A stretch of DNA of 58,919 nucleotides from an uncultured Clostridia bacterium (GCA_934277845.1 CAKQVV010000002.1:1-58919); one strand, 5' to 3'. Shown: positions 14,202 to 23,338, numbered from the stretch's first letter. Numbers and translations are program-made. Notes: generated from the sequence alone by a model not told the origin.

Positions 14202-15107
14202 ATGAAAACGGCAAACGGAACGGTCAATCCGACCGTATATAAAAAGACGGTCCCCGCGATCGTCATCAACGTGAAGTGTCTGTACACGGTGCATTATTTC
14301 CGCTATGGACAGAAATTCGCGTTTCAGGGCGAGAGCCACGATTTCTGGGAACTGGTGTATATCGACTCGGGCACTGCGGAAATCACCGCCGGCGACAAGA
14401 AACTTCCGCTTTCGCAGGGCGAGTGTTATTTCCACAAGCCCGGCGAATACCACAACATCCGCACGGACGAGCAGTTCGCAAACTCCGTGATCGTGACTTT
14501 CGGCTGCGACAGTCCCGCAATGAGCGCGCTTGAGGACGCCCGGCTCACTCTGGGCGACGCGGAAAAAGCGCTGCTCAACAAGATCGTAAGGGAGAGCAGC
14601 GACTGCTTTACCGACAAACTGAACGACGTGTATCTCAGCAAGATGCACCGCGCTCCCGACGCGCCGTTCGGCGGAGAACAACTCATTAAACTTTACGTCG
14701 AACAACTGCTCATTCTTCTCTGCCGCAAGCGTTTCGGGGCGAGCGAAACTCATGAAAAACAGGCTAAAAACGCCGACGAACTGGTCGAACGCATTAAGAC
14801 GTATTTGGCCGAAAACGCTTACGGAACGATAACGATCGAGGACGTTGCAAACGCTATGTTCTTCTCGAAAACCTACGTAAAGTCGGTGTTCAAAAAAGGC
14901 ACCGGGCAGACGATAATGCAGTACTTCTCGTCGCTGAAAATCGACGAGGCGAAAAAACTGATCAGTTACAACCGCTACACGTTCACGGAAATCGCGTACA
15001 GGCTGGGATACTCGTCGCTGCACTACTTCTCGCGGCAGTTCAAAAAGAGTACGGAAATGACGCTGTCCGAGTACGCGCGATCGATCAAGGTCGACGACGT
15101 GCTGTAG
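14202..15107 (+). CDS. AraC-family transcriptional regulator with N-terminal cupin
   Basis: 301 residues. The N-terminal half (about 1-165) is a cupin-like effector domain (HDFWELVYIDSG; GECYFHKPGEYH), and the C-terminal 100 residues are two helix-turn-helix units (TIEDVANAMFFSKTYVKSVF; FTEIAYRLGYSSLHYFSRQF). The start at 14202 is preferred over the upstream in-frame codon at 14142 because a sigma-A promoter lies between them and the cupin begins right after. Divergent from the PIG-L/SIS pair, which it most likely regulates in response to a sugar; direction of control unknown. Confidence 0.92.
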   Translation: MKTANGTVNPTVYKKTVPAIVINVKCLYTVHYFRYGQKFAFQGESHDFWELVYIDSGTAEITAGDKKLPLSQGECYFHKPGEYHNIRTDEQFANSVIVTFGCDSPAMSALEDARLTLGDAEKALLNKIVRESSDCFTDKLNDVYLSKMHRAPDAPFGGEQLIKLYVEQLLILLCRKRFGASETHEKQAKNADELVERIKTYLAENAYGTITIEDVANAMFFSKTYVKSVFKKGTGQTIMQYFSSLKIDEAKKLISYNRYTFTEIAYRLGYSSLHYFSRQFKKSTEMTLSEYARSIKVDDVL

Positions 15108-15195
15108 ACGACCGGCGATTATCCGGCGAAATCGCAAAAATCACGAATAAATCGGCAAAACCGAAGCAAAGTTCGCGCGCGTCTTGCCGATTTTC

Positions 15196-15225
15196 TTGAC
15201 TTTTCGGACGGGCGCGTTATATAAT
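15196..15225 (+). promoter_or_regulatory. Promoter of leuS
   Basis: TTGACT (15196-15201), 18-bp spacer, TATAAT (15220-15225). GGAG at 15241-15244 then gives a normal leader to the ATG at 15253. No T-box elements are seen in this short leader. Confidence 0.8.
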
Positions 15226-15252
15226 GGAAAGAACTTATACGGAGATAGCACA

Positions 15253-17664
15253 ATGGACTACAAAGCAATCGAAGAAAAATGGAACGCCGTTTGGGAAAAG
15301 GAAGGACTCCATACCTTCCGCCGCGAGGACGCGGACAAAAAATATTACGTTCTGGAAATGTTCTCCTATCCCTCGGGCGCAAACCTGCACCTGGGGCACT
15401 GGTATAACTACGGTCCGACCGACTCTTTCGCGCGTTTCAAGCACATGCAGGGTTATTCGGTGTTTCAGCCGATGGGCTTCGACGCGTTCGGCTTGCCTGC
15501 GGAGAATTATGCCATAAAGACGGGTATTCATCCCAAAGACAGCACCGAAAAGAACATAAAGACGATGGAACGCCAGCTCAAAAACATGGGCGCGATGTTC
15601 GACTGGAGCGAAGAACTCTATACCTGCTCTCCCGACTATTACAAGTGGACGCAGTGGATCTTCCTGCAACTGTATAAAAAGGGGCTTGCGTATCAGAAAC
15701 TTTCGCCCGTCAACTGGTGCTCGTCCTGCAACACCGTCATTGCCAACGAACAGGTCGTCGACGGCAAATGCGAACGTTGCGGCACGGAAATCGTCAGAAA
15801 GGAAATGACGCAATGGTTCTTTAAGATCACCGATTACGCCGAAGAACTTCTCTCCGGTCTCGACAAACTCGACTGGCCGGAAAAGACGAAACTCATGCAG
15901 AAGAACTGGATCGGCAAGTCCGAAGGCGCGGAAGTCGAATTTACGCTGGACGGCGGACGTACTTTCCGCGTGTTCACTACCCGTCCCGACACTTTGGGCG
16001 GCGTTTCGTTCATAGTTTTCGCGCCCGAGCATCCGTGGGTCAACGAAATTACCTCCGCCGGGCAAAAGGCTGCGGTCGAGGAATACAAAGCCGTAACGGC
16101 GAAACTCAGCGACATCGAGCGTCAGTCCACCGTCAAGGAAAAGTCGGGCGTATTCACCGGGGCTTACGCGGTCAACCCGCTTAACGGCGAGCGCGTGCCG
16201 GTGTGGATCGCCGACTACGTTCTGTCGACCTACGGCACCGGCATCGTCATGGGCGTGCCTGCCGGCGACAAGCGCGACTATGAGTTCGCAACGAAATATA
16301 ATCTTCCGGTAAAGCCCGTCATCGCATACCGCGACGGGATCGAATATCCGACGCCTTGCGAAGAGTACGGGTTCGTGTGCAACACTCCGGGCTTTGACGG
16401 CATGAGCAGCGAAGAGGCGAAAAAGGCGATCACCGAAAAACTCGAAAAGGAAGGCAAAGGTAAGTTAAAAGTCAACTACCGTCTGCGCGACTGGTCGGTT
16501 TCTCGTCAGCGTTACTGGGGCGCGCCCATTCCGGTTATTCACTGCGACCACTGCGGCGCGGTACCCGTTCCCGAAAAGGATCTGCCCGTCGAACTCCCCT
16601 ACAACGTCAATTTCACGCCCGACGGCAAATCGCCGCTCGGCAAGTGCGAAGAATTCATGAACGTTACCTGCCCGGTTTGCGGCAGACCTGCGCGCCGCGA
16701 TCCCGACACGCTCGACACGTTCGTTTGTTCGAGTTGGTACTTCCTGCGCTATCCCGACGCTCACAACGCGTCTGAGCCGTTCGACGGCGAGTATATCGAC
16801 AAGATGCTGCCCGTCGACAAGTACGTCGGCGGTGCGGAACACGCCTGCATGCACCTTCTCTACTCGCGCTTTATCACAAAGGCTCTGCGCGACATGGGTT
16901 ATATCCACTTCGACGAGCCGTTCCGCTCGCTCGTGCATCAGGGCGTTATCCTAGGCCCCGACGGCACGCGCATGAGCAAGAGTAAGGGCAATATCATCAA
17001 TCCCGACAAGTACGTTTCCGAGTACGGCTCGGACACTTTCCGTCTTTACCTTATGTTCGGTTTCTCGTACATGGAAGGCGGTCCCTGGAGCGACGACGGC
17101 ATCAAGTCGGTCGCGAAATTCCTCGACCGCGTGGAACGTATGGTGACCAAAGAACACGCGGACGGTACCGACGAAAAGGCGGGCAAGGAACTCGAATATG
17201 CGCTGAATTACTGCATAAAGAACGTGACCGCCGATACCGAAGCGTTCTCGTTCAATACCGCGATCGCGAGAATTATGGAACTCGTCAACGTAATGTACAA
17301 GGTCGACGGGCTTGCGAGCCGCGATCTTATGGAAAAGGCTTCGGACGCGCTCGTGCTTATCCTCGCGCCGTTCGTGCCGCACATTTCCGAAGAACTCTAT
17401 CACGTGCGCGGCGGCAAAGAGCAGTCCGTGTTCCTCTGCCGCTACCCCGTCTGCGACGAAACCAAACTCGTCAAGGACGAAATCGAACTCGCCGTGCAGT
17501 TCAACAGCCGCGTAAAAACCAAAATTTTCGTACCGAGTTCTGCGGGCAACGCCGAAATCGAGAAGATCGTCCTTTCCGATCCGAAAGTCGTCGAACTCCT
17601 CGCCGGCACTCCCGTCAAAAAAGTAATCGTCATCAAAAACCGCCTCGTCAACCTCGTGATTTAA
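15253..17664 (+). CDS. leuS: Leucyl-tRNA synthetase
   Basis: 803 residues, usual for clostridial LeuRS. The class I signature is HLGHWYNYGPTDSF near residue 48, the second signature is MSKSKGN near residue 576, with a zinc site (CSSCNTV...CERCGTE) and the CP1 editing domain containing TTRPDT and the DKRDYEF metal motif. Start chosen at ATG 15253 with GGAG 9 nt upstream; the open frame upstream crosses the promoter. Ends at a strong bidirectional terminator. Confidence 0.98.
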   Translation: MDYKAIEEKWNAVWEKEGLHTFRREDADKKYYVLEMFSYPSGANLHLGHWYNYGPTDSFARFKHMQGYSVFQPMGFDAFGLPAENYAIKTGIHPKDSTEKNIKTMERQLKNMGAMFDWSEELYTCSPDYYKWTQWIFLQLYKKGLAYQKLSPVNWCSSCNTVIANEQVVDGKCERCGTEIVRKEMTQWFFKITDYAEELLSGLDKLDWPEKTKLMQKNWIGKSEGAEVEFTLDGGRTFRVFTTRPDTLGGVSFIVFAPEHPWVNEITSAGQKAAVEEYKAVTAKLSDIERQSTVKEKSGVFTGAYAVNPLNGERVPVWIADYVLSTYGTGIVMGVPAGDKRDYEFATKYNLPVKPVIAYRDGIEYPTPCEEYGFVCNTPGFDGMSSEEAKKAITEKLEKEGKGKLKVNYRLRDWSVSRQRYWGAPIPVIHCDHCGAVPVPEKDLPVELPYNVNFTPDGKSPLGKCEEFMNVTCPVCGRPARRDPDTLDTFVCSSWYFLRYPDAHNASEPFDGEYIDKMLPVDKYVGGAEHACMHLLYSRFITKALRDMGYIHFDEPFRSLVHQGVILGPDGTRMSKSKGNIINPDKYVSEYGSDTFRLYLMFGFSYMEGGPWSDDGIKSVAKFLDRVERMVTKEHADGTDEKAGKELEYALNYCIKNVTADTEAFSFNTAIARIMELVNVMYKVDGLASRDLMEKASDALVLILAPFVPHISEELYHVRGGKEQSVFLCRYPVCDETKLVKDEIELAVQFNSRVKTKIFVPSSAGNAEIEKIVLSDPKVVELLAGTPVKKVIVIKNRLVNLVI

Positions 17665-17691
17665 CCTCGGCGGTATATAATAAGGAATAAG

Positions 17692-17730
17692 AAAAGAAGC
17701 TCGCGAAAATCAATCGCGAGCTTCTTTTTT
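17692..17730. terminator. Bidirectional intrinsic terminator between leuS and the lipoprotein gene
   Basis: Perfect 15-bp stem (17692-17706 / 17714-17728) with a 7-nt loop; AAAA on one side and a T6 run on the other. It serves the convergent genes on both strands. Confidence 0.93.
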
Positions 17731-17743
17731 CAACTGTATATAT

Positions 17744-18343
17744 TTATTTCAAACCTGTTTGGACAACGCTGTATTCGCCGGTGTCGACGCTGTAATCCAT
17801 AACACACGTTTTGTTCTTATACTCATACATAAACATTATTTCATACAACTCAAAGCAATCCACAAGTTCGACAAACGCTTCGTCGTCGGATTTAAATCTC
17901 ACAGTATCGTTACCGTACTTAACGGCTAATTGCAGTTGAATCGTTTTCGTTTTTGCAATTTTCTTGTCTTCGTTATATTCAAAATCCATGCCCAGCAATC
18001 CGCCGGTATATAAATTAGCCGTTTCGACCATTTTGTCGATTTCTTCTTGCGTCAACGGTTCGTTTTGCGGATTACGCCCTTTACTTACTATATATTTCCG
18101 GATTTTGTCGACGGAAGCCTGATCATCTTTTTGTCTGTAATAAGGCGTAACGCTCTTATACGTACAACCGCTTACTCTCGCTACTTCGACATGCATGCCC
18201 GTTCCGTACCCGGATACGTACTCCTCCTTCACAAACGTGAAATCCTCGTAAAGCGGGTATTCTTTCTTTGCCCCGCACGAGCAAAGCGCACACACGCACA
18301 TAATCGCCAGCAATACGCAAACGATTTTCTTAATTCTTTTCAT
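17744..18343 (-). CDS. Predicted lipoprotein of unknown function
   Basis: 199 residues from ATG 18343 (GGAG 8 nt upstream). Signal peptide MKRIKKIVCVLLAIMCVCAL with lipobox LCSC, lipidated Cys23. The mature part is small, charged and without a domain I recognise; four further cysteines (in SGCTYK, VDCFEL and KTCVMD) are spread out. It has its own promoter and a terminator shared with leuS, so it is a single-gene unit. Likely anchored to the outer face of the membrane. Function unknown. Confidence 0.85.
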   Translation of the reverse strand: MKRIKKIVCVLLAIMCVCALCSCGAKKEYPLYEDFTFVKEEYVSGYGTGMHVEVARVSGCTYKSVTPYYRQKDDQASVDKIRKYIVSKGRNPQNEPLTQEEIDKMVETANLYTGGLLGMDFEYNEDKKIAKTKTIQLQLAVKYGNDTVRFKSDDEAFVELVDCFELYEIMFMYEYKNKTCVMDYSVDTGEYSVVQTGLK

Positions 18344-18373
18344 TCGCATTTCTCCTTTAATTACTATACTCGC

Positions 18374-18403
18374 ATTATACTCCATACTATAAAATAAAGT
18401 CAA
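18374..18403 (-). promoter_or_regulatory. Promoter of the 17744-18343 lipoprotein gene
   Basis: Minus strand TTGACT (18398-18403), 18-bp spacer, TATAAT (18374-18379), about 30 nt before the start codon. Confidence 0.75.
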
Positions 18404-18437
18404 GTATTTAACAACATATAATACAGATATTCATAAA

Positions 18438-19136
18438 TTACTTGCCGTGTTTTTCGAGCCACGTGACCGCGTAGGAGCAAACGGGGATCGGAGTACGGGA
18501 GCGGGACTTAATTACTTTGACGGCGCGTTCCATAAGTTTGCCCGCGACGCCCTGACCGCGAAGCGAATCGGCTACATAGGTGCGGATGATTTCGCACTTA
18601 TCGTCGCCGCTGTCGGGGAACATGATTTCGGCGAGCGTTTCGCCCGATTTATTCACGGCGTACACGCGGTTACTCTCCTCGATAAAGGTCAGGTCGCCAT
18701 AGGTTTCGGGTTCGTTTTTGAACTCGAACAGGTTAAGTCCCACACTTTCGTCGAATTTTCGGTCGACTTCGCCGCAGATAACGGTCATAAACAGTTCGCA
18801 GGTCGCACCCACTTCCGCGCGGTTAAGGTGACCGCCCACCGCCGCGCCGTCCGCTCCCGCCGCGCACATGTGCAGGTGGCAATAAAACTCGCCGTTCAGC
18901 GTATTGACGGAGCCCAGCAGCGACACGATTTCATAGCAGCCTGTAAACGAATGCGACGCGTATTCTTTTTCGTTAAAGTCGAACGCGCCTACCGTAAACT
19001 CGCGCACCGCGCCTATTGCCGTTATCTCGGCAAGGCGCACGTTTTCTTTGGTCGCGACCTCTTTGATTTTGTCGATAATTTCTTCGCCGCGGTCTATTCT
19101 TACCACGATTTTATTGCCGAATTTTTCGTACTGCAT
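18438..19136 (-). CDS. Fusion of PPC/DUF296 domain and YjdJ-type GNAT acetyltransferase
   Basis: 232 residues. Residues 1-135 are a PPC (DUF296) domain: IVVRIDRGEEIIDKIKE, GAVREFTVGAFD, and the conserved HLHMC...GGHLNRAEVGATCELF histidine cluster. Residues about 145-232 are a small GNAT like YjdJ, with the acetyl-CoA loop SLRGQGVAGKLM and a final SYAVTWLEKH. PPC domains in bacteria are often alone and thought to bind DNA or metal; YjdJ-type GNATs are usually separate small proteins. The joining of both in one chain is unusual. Follows alaS after that gene's terminator. Function unknown. Confidence 0.85.
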   Translation of the reverse strand: MQYEKFGNKIVVRIDRGEEIIDKIKEVATKENVRLAEITAIGAVREFTVGAFDFNEKEYASHSFTGCYEIVSLLGSVNTLNGEFYCHLHMCAAGADGAAVGGHLNRAEVGATCELFMTVICGEVDRKFDESVGLNLFEFKNEPETYGDLTFIEESNRVYAVNKSGETLAEIMFPDSGDDKCEIIRTYVADSLRGQGVAGKLMERAVKVIKSRSRTPIPVCSYAVTWLEKHGK

Positions 19137-19190
19137 TTGTTTTTACTCCTTTTATTTCACAATATTATTTATATAGAACACCGCGCCACG

Positions 19191-19220
19191 CAAAAAACCG
19201 CATGGAAACGTGCGGCTTTT
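19191..19220 (-). terminator. Terminator of alaS
   Basis: On the minus strand CCGCACG-TTTC-CATGCGG followed by T6, starting just beyond the alaS stop codon. It shows that the alaS gene really ends at 19231. Confidence 0.85.
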
Positions 19221-19230
19221 CGTATAAAGT

Positions 19231-21036
19231 TTACTTGTTTTCGGTAGGTTCGAGGACGGCTTTGATACGGCGCACGCCTGCGGACGAGGATTGCTCCTTG
19301 ACGATGCGGAAATGCCCGAGTTCGCCGGTGCGAGCCGCGTGCGGACCGCCGCAGATCTCTTTCGAATACTCGCCCATTGTGTAAACCTTGACTTTCTCGC
19401 CGTACTTGGAAGAGAAAAGTCCGGTCGCACCCGCGGCTTTGGCTTCGTCGACGGTCATTTCTTCGCAAACGACGGGCACGTCGGCTTTGATTGCTTCGTT
19501 GACTTTCTTCTCTACCTCGGCGATTTCCTCGGGAGTAAGCGCACGGGGGAACGTGAAGTCGAAACGCAAACGTTCTTCCGTGATATTACTGCCCTTCTGG
19601 TTGGCGTTGGGATCGTTGAGTACTTCCTTGAGCGCGCGGTGCATAAGGTGCGTTGCGGTGTGAAGGCGCGCGGTCGCGACGGTATTGTCGGCAAGTCCGC
19701 CCTTGAATTTCTGTTCCGCGCCGGCGTGGCTCTTTGCCTGATGCTCCGAAAATGCCTTGTTGAAGTCGTCGATATTGACTTTAAGTCCGCGCTCGCGTGC
19801 AAGTTCGATCGTCATTTCCACGGGGAAACCGTAGGTATCGTAAAGACGGAACGCCGCTTTGCCGCTGACGGTATCGCCCACGAGGTAATGGCAAAGTTTC
19901 TCGAACTCGCGCATGCCGCCCTGAAGCGTCTTTTCAAAACGCGCTTCTTCCATGGTGATTTCGTTTATGATGCGGTCGCGGTTCTGATCCAGTTCGGGAT
20001 AGACTTCCGCGTACTCGCCGATAACCGCCTCGGCTACTTCGATAAGTTTGCCCGCCTCGATGTCGAGGTTTTTGGCAAAGCGGATCGCACGGCGAAGAAG
20101 CCGTCTTAAAATATAGCCCTGATCGACGTTGGAGCAGGCAACGCCCTTTTCGTCGCCGATCATGAACACGGAAGTGCGGATATGGTCGGCAACTATGCGG
20201 ATAGCCTTGGTCGCTTCGTCGCTCTCGCCGTACTTTTTGCTGCCGACTTTTTCGATCGCCGCGATAACGGGCGCGAACAGGTCGGTTTCGTAAACGGATT
20301 TTTTGCCCTGAAGAATACAAAGAGTGCGCTCCAGTCCCATGCCGGTGTCGACGTTCTTTTGTCTGAGCGGCTCGTACTTGCCGTCGGCGGTCTTGTTGTA
20401 TTCCATGAAAACGTCGTTCCAGATCTCGAGGTACTTGCCGCAGTCGCAGGCGGGCGAGCAGTCGTCGGAGCACTTAGGCTGACCATTGTCGATAAACATT
20501 TCGGTGTCGGGACCGCAAGGACCGGTTATGCCGGCAGGTCCCCACCAGTTATTCTCTTTGGGCAGGAAGAAAACGTGATCGGGCTTTATGCCGCATTTTA
20601 TCCACAGCGCCGCGCCCTTTTCGTCGCGCGGACAGTCGCTGTCGCCGGCGAATACCGACACGGCAAGGCGGTCGGGATCGATGCCGAGGTATTTCGGCGA
20701 TGTAAGAAACTCGTACGACCACGGGATCATTTCGTCCTTGAAGTAGTCGCCCAGCGACCAGTTGCCCAGCATCTCGAAGAACGTGCAGTGGCTGACGTCG
20801 CCCACTTCGTCGATGTCGCCCGTGCGCACGCATTTCTGCACGTCGCAAAGACGCTTGCCCGCGGGGTGCTTTTCTCCGAGAAGATACGGTACCAGCGGGT
20901 GCATTCCTGCGGTAGTAAACAGTACGGTGGGATCGTTCTCGGGGATAAGCGACGCGGAACTTATTACCGCGTGTCCGCGCTCCGAGAAGAACTCGAACCA
21001 CATTTTTCTCAATTCTTTTGCAGTTACGTTTTTCAT
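19231..21036 (-). CDS. alaS: Alanyl-tRNA synthetase, short form without C-Ala domain
   Basis: 601 residues against about 870-900 for standard bacterial AlaRS. The class II aminoacylation core is complete (TAGMHPLVPYL; CTFFEMLGNWSLGDYF; GLERTL), followed by the tRNA-recognition region and the editing domain with its zinc site (HTATH, H459/H463, then CGGPH). The protein stops right after the editing domain: the linker and C-terminal DHHA1/C-Ala part, which aids tRNA binding and dimerisation, is absent. A terminator directly follows and no continuation is visible in other frames, so this is a natural short form rather than a frameshift. A Cys-rich insert (C189, C193, C197, C199) may bind zinc. 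RBS CGGAG. Probably expressed with the HAD and glnS genes upstream. Confidence 0.95.
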   Translation of the reverse strand: MKNVTAKELRKMWFEFFSERGHAVISSASLIPENDPTVLFTTAGMHPLVPYLLGEKHPAGKRLCDVQKCVRTGDIDEVGDVSHCTFFEMLGNWSLGDYFKDEMIPWSYEFLTSPKYLGIDPDRLAVSVFAGDSDCPRDEKGAALWIKCGIKPDHVFFLPKENNWWGPAGITGPCGPDTEMFIDNGQPKCSDDCSPACDCGKYLEIWNDVFMEYNKTADGKYEPLRQKNVDTGMGLERTLCILQGKKSVYETDLFAPVIAAIEKVGSKKYGESDEATKAIRIVADHIRTSVFMIGDEKGVACSNVDQGYILRRLLRRAIRFAKNLDIEAGKLIEVAEAVIGEYAEVYPELDQNRDRIINEITMEEARFEKTLQGGMREFEKLCHYLVGDTVSGKAAFRLYDTYGFPVEMTIELARERGLKVNIDDFNKAFSEHQAKSHAGAEQKFKGGLADNTVATARLHTATHLMHRALKEVLNDPNANQKGSNITEERLRFDFTFPRALTPEEIAEVEKKVNEAIKADVPVVCEEMTVDEAKAAGATGLFSSKYGEKVKVYTMGEYSKEICGGPHAARTGELGHFRIVKEQSSSAGVRRIKAVLEPTENK

Positions 21037-21089
21037 ATTAACTCCGTTAAAGGTTGTTTCTATTTGTATTTTGCGTTTAACACGCGTTT

Positions 21090-21722
21090 TCAGCCGAGCA
21101 GTACGGCTTTCAGTCCCGCTACGTTTTCGGCGGTAAAGTCGGGCTTTTCGTTCAGCAGTTCCTCTCTTTTCCCGAACCCGTACAACGCCGCGACCGAAGC
21201 GACTCCCGTTTCTTTCGCCGCGCGTATGTCGTAGATCGCGTCGCCGATCATGACGGAATTTCCGGTAAGCGTCGCCGCCGCGACAAGTTCCTTTTTGTCG
21301 TCGGACTTGACGGCGAGCGACGGTCCGACCGTCTTGTCGAACACGGTTTCGAGCCCTAAATATTTCACGACAACGTCCAGCGAAACCTGCGGTTTTGCGC
21401 TGGCAACCGACAGACGCGCGCCTTCGGCTTTGAGTTCGGTAAGCAGTTCGCGCATGCCGCCGTAGAGTTTCAGTTTGAATATGCCCTCGCGCGAATACGT
21501 TTCGCGGTAATACTCCACGGCAAGTTCGGCGTTTTCGGGGCTTAAGCCGGTTATCCGCTGAAAACCGATAAACAGCGACGGCCCGATAAAGCCTTTTAAG
21601 GTTTCGCGCGGGAACGCGGGCGAGCCGATTTTTTTCAGCGCGTACTCGACCGATTCGATAACGCCTTCGCTCGTGTCCGCAAGCGTGCCGTCGAAGTCGA
21701 AAATCACTCCGTCGAATCTCAT
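21090..21722 (-). CDS. HAD-family phosphatase (phosphoglycolate phosphatase/Gph-like)
   Basis: 210 residues from ATG 21722. Motif I DFDGTLADT holds the nucleophile Asp and acid Asp; motif II SVASAKP; motif III KSDDKKE and GDAIYDI carry the Lys and metal aspartates. The helical cap follows motif I (cap class I), as in PGP/YsbA enzymes. The start codon overlaps the glnS stop (ATGA), giving translational coupling. A house-cleaning phosphatase is likely; substrate uncertain. Confidence 0.9.
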   Translation of the reverse strand: MRFDGVIFDFDGTLADTSEGVIESVEYALKKIGSPAFPRETLKGFIGPSLFIGFQRITGLSPENAELAVEYYRETYSREGIFKLKLYGGMRELLTELKAEGARLSVASAKPQVSLDVVVKYLGLETVFDKTVGPSLAVKSDDKKELVAAATLTGNSVMIGDAIYDIRAAKETGVASVAALYGFGKREELLNEKPDFTAENVAGLKAVLLG

Positions 21723-23338
21723 TTCTTGTAGCCGTCCTTTAATGAAACGACCTGATTGAACGTCACTCCGTCGCATTTGCCGTCGCGGCAAAAGTACCCG
21801 GTGCGCACGAACTGATAGGAAGTGAGCGGCTTCGAGTCCGCCAGCATTTTTTCGCCTTTGGCTTTAAGAATTATCCGCGAATTCGGGTTGAGCCGCTCGG
21901 AAAAATCCTCGTGCACGCCGTCGTAAGGAAGGAGCAGGCTGTCATAGATGTTTACGGTCATATCGACCGCGGTTTTTTTGTCCACCCAGTGGATAACGCC
22001 CTTTACCTTTACGCCGCTGTTGTCCGCGCCCGATCTGCTGCCCTCGATGACCTCGGCGTAAACGCGCGTAACCTCGCCGTTCTCTTCGTCATAGCCGGTG
22101 GCGCGGATAATGTACGCGCCCTTGAGCCGCACCGTTCCGCCCGGGGTAAGACGCTTGTACTTGGGCGGCGGGACGACCGCAAAGTCCTCTTTTTCGATAT
22201 ACAGCCGCGGCGAAAAGTCCACTTCGCGCGTGCCCTTTTCGGGAGCGTTGGGGTTGATTTCGACGGCGACTTTCTCGGTATAATCTTCCGGAAGGTTCGT
22301 AATCACGAGTTCAATGGGGCGAAGCACCGCCATCGCGCGGTCGGCGGTAAAATTAAGTTCGTCGCGTATGCAGCTCTCGAGCAGCGAGAGTTCGACTTCG
22401 CTGTTGGCTTTTGCCACGCCGATTTTTTCGCAGAAGTCGCGTATCGCCGTGGGCGTATAGCCTCTTCTTCTGATACCCGCGATCGTGGGCATTCTCGGAT
22501 CGTCCCAGCCGTCGACGAAATGCTCGTCAACGAGTTTTTTCAGATAACGTTTGCTCATGATCGTGCGCTCGAGGTTGAGCCGCGCGAACTCGTACTGGTG
22601 CGGTGGATCGGTAAACTCGCCCTCGCGGAGCACCCAGTCGTAAAGCGGACGGTGATCCTCGAATTCCAGCGTGCAGATAGAGTGCGTCACGCCTTCGACC
22701 GCGTCCTCGATGGGGTGCGCGAAATCATACATGGGGTAAATGCACCATTTGTCGCCCTGACGGTGGTGCGTGGCTTTCAGTACGCGGTAAATGATCGGAT
22801 CGCGCATATTTATGTTGGGCGAAGCCATATCGATTTTTGCGCGAAGCACGAGCGCGCCGTCGGCAACCTTGCCCGCTTTCATGTCCTCGAAAAGCGCAAG
22901 GCTCTCCTCCACGGGGCGGTTGCGGTGCTTGCTCTCGATGCCCGGCTCGGTCAGCGTGCCGCGCATTTCGCGCATTTGCTCGGGCGTAACGTCGTCGACG
23001 TAAGCCTTGCCTTTTTTTATGAGTTTTACCGCCGTTTCGTACATGACGTCGAAATAGTCGGACGCAAAGTACACGTTGCCTTTCCAGCCCAGCCACTCGA
23101 CGTCGGCGACAATCGAGCGGACAAATTCGTCGTCCTCTTTCACCGGGTTGGTGTCGTCGAAACGCAGGTTGCATTTGCCGCCGTACTTTACCGCCGTACC
23201 GTAGTAGTTAAGGCATATCGACTTTGCGTGACCGATATGAAGGTATCCGTTCGGCTCGGGCGGGAAACGCGTGACAATCTCGCTTACCCTGCCTTCGGAT
23301 AAATCCTTTTCGATGATTTCTTCAATAAAGTTTGCCAT
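21719..23338 (-). CDS. glnS: Glutaminyl-tRNA synthetase
   Basis: 539 residues. Class I motifs: PPEPNGYLHIGHAKS (residue 26 on) and MSKRYLKKLV near 262, with the two C-terminal beta-barrels forming the anticodon domain. It charges tRNA-Gln directly. Many Bacillota lack GlnRS and use the GatCAB amidation route, so its presence helps narrow the lineage. GGAGA lies 8 nt before the ATG. First gene of a likely glnS-HAD-alaS unit on the minus strand. Confidence 0.97.
   Translation of the reverse strand: MANFIEEIIEKDLSEGRVSEIVTRFPPEPNGYLHIGHAKSICLNYYGTAVKYGGKCNLRFDDTNPVKEDDEFVRSIVADVEWLGWKGNVYFASDYFDVMYETAVKLIKKGKAYVDDVTPEQMREMRGTLTEPGIESKHRNRPVEESLALFEDMKAGKVADGALVLRAKIDMASPNINMRDPIIYRVLKATHHRQGDKWCIYPMYDFAHPIEDAVEGVTHSICTLEFEDHRPLYDWVLREGEFTDPPHQYEFARLNLERTIMSKRYLKKLVDEHFVDGWDDPRMPTIAGIRRRGYTPTAIRDFCEKIGVAKANSEVELSLLESCIRDELNFTADRAMAVLRPIELVITNLPEDYTEKVAVEINPNAPEKGTREVDFSPRLYIEKEDFAVVPPPKYKRLTPGGTVRLKGAYIIRATGYDEENGEVTRVYAEVIEGSRSGADNSGVKVKGVIHWVDKKTAVDMTVNIYDSLLLPYDGVHEDFSERLNPNSRIILKAKGEKMLADSKPLTSYQFVRTGYFCRDGKCDGVTFNQVVSLKDGYKK

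Noticed and set aside
19141..19231. Frameshift or truncation of alaS
   Set aside because: A terminator hairpin follows the stop, the next gene starts soon after, and no AlaRS C-terminal sequence is readable in any frame downstream.
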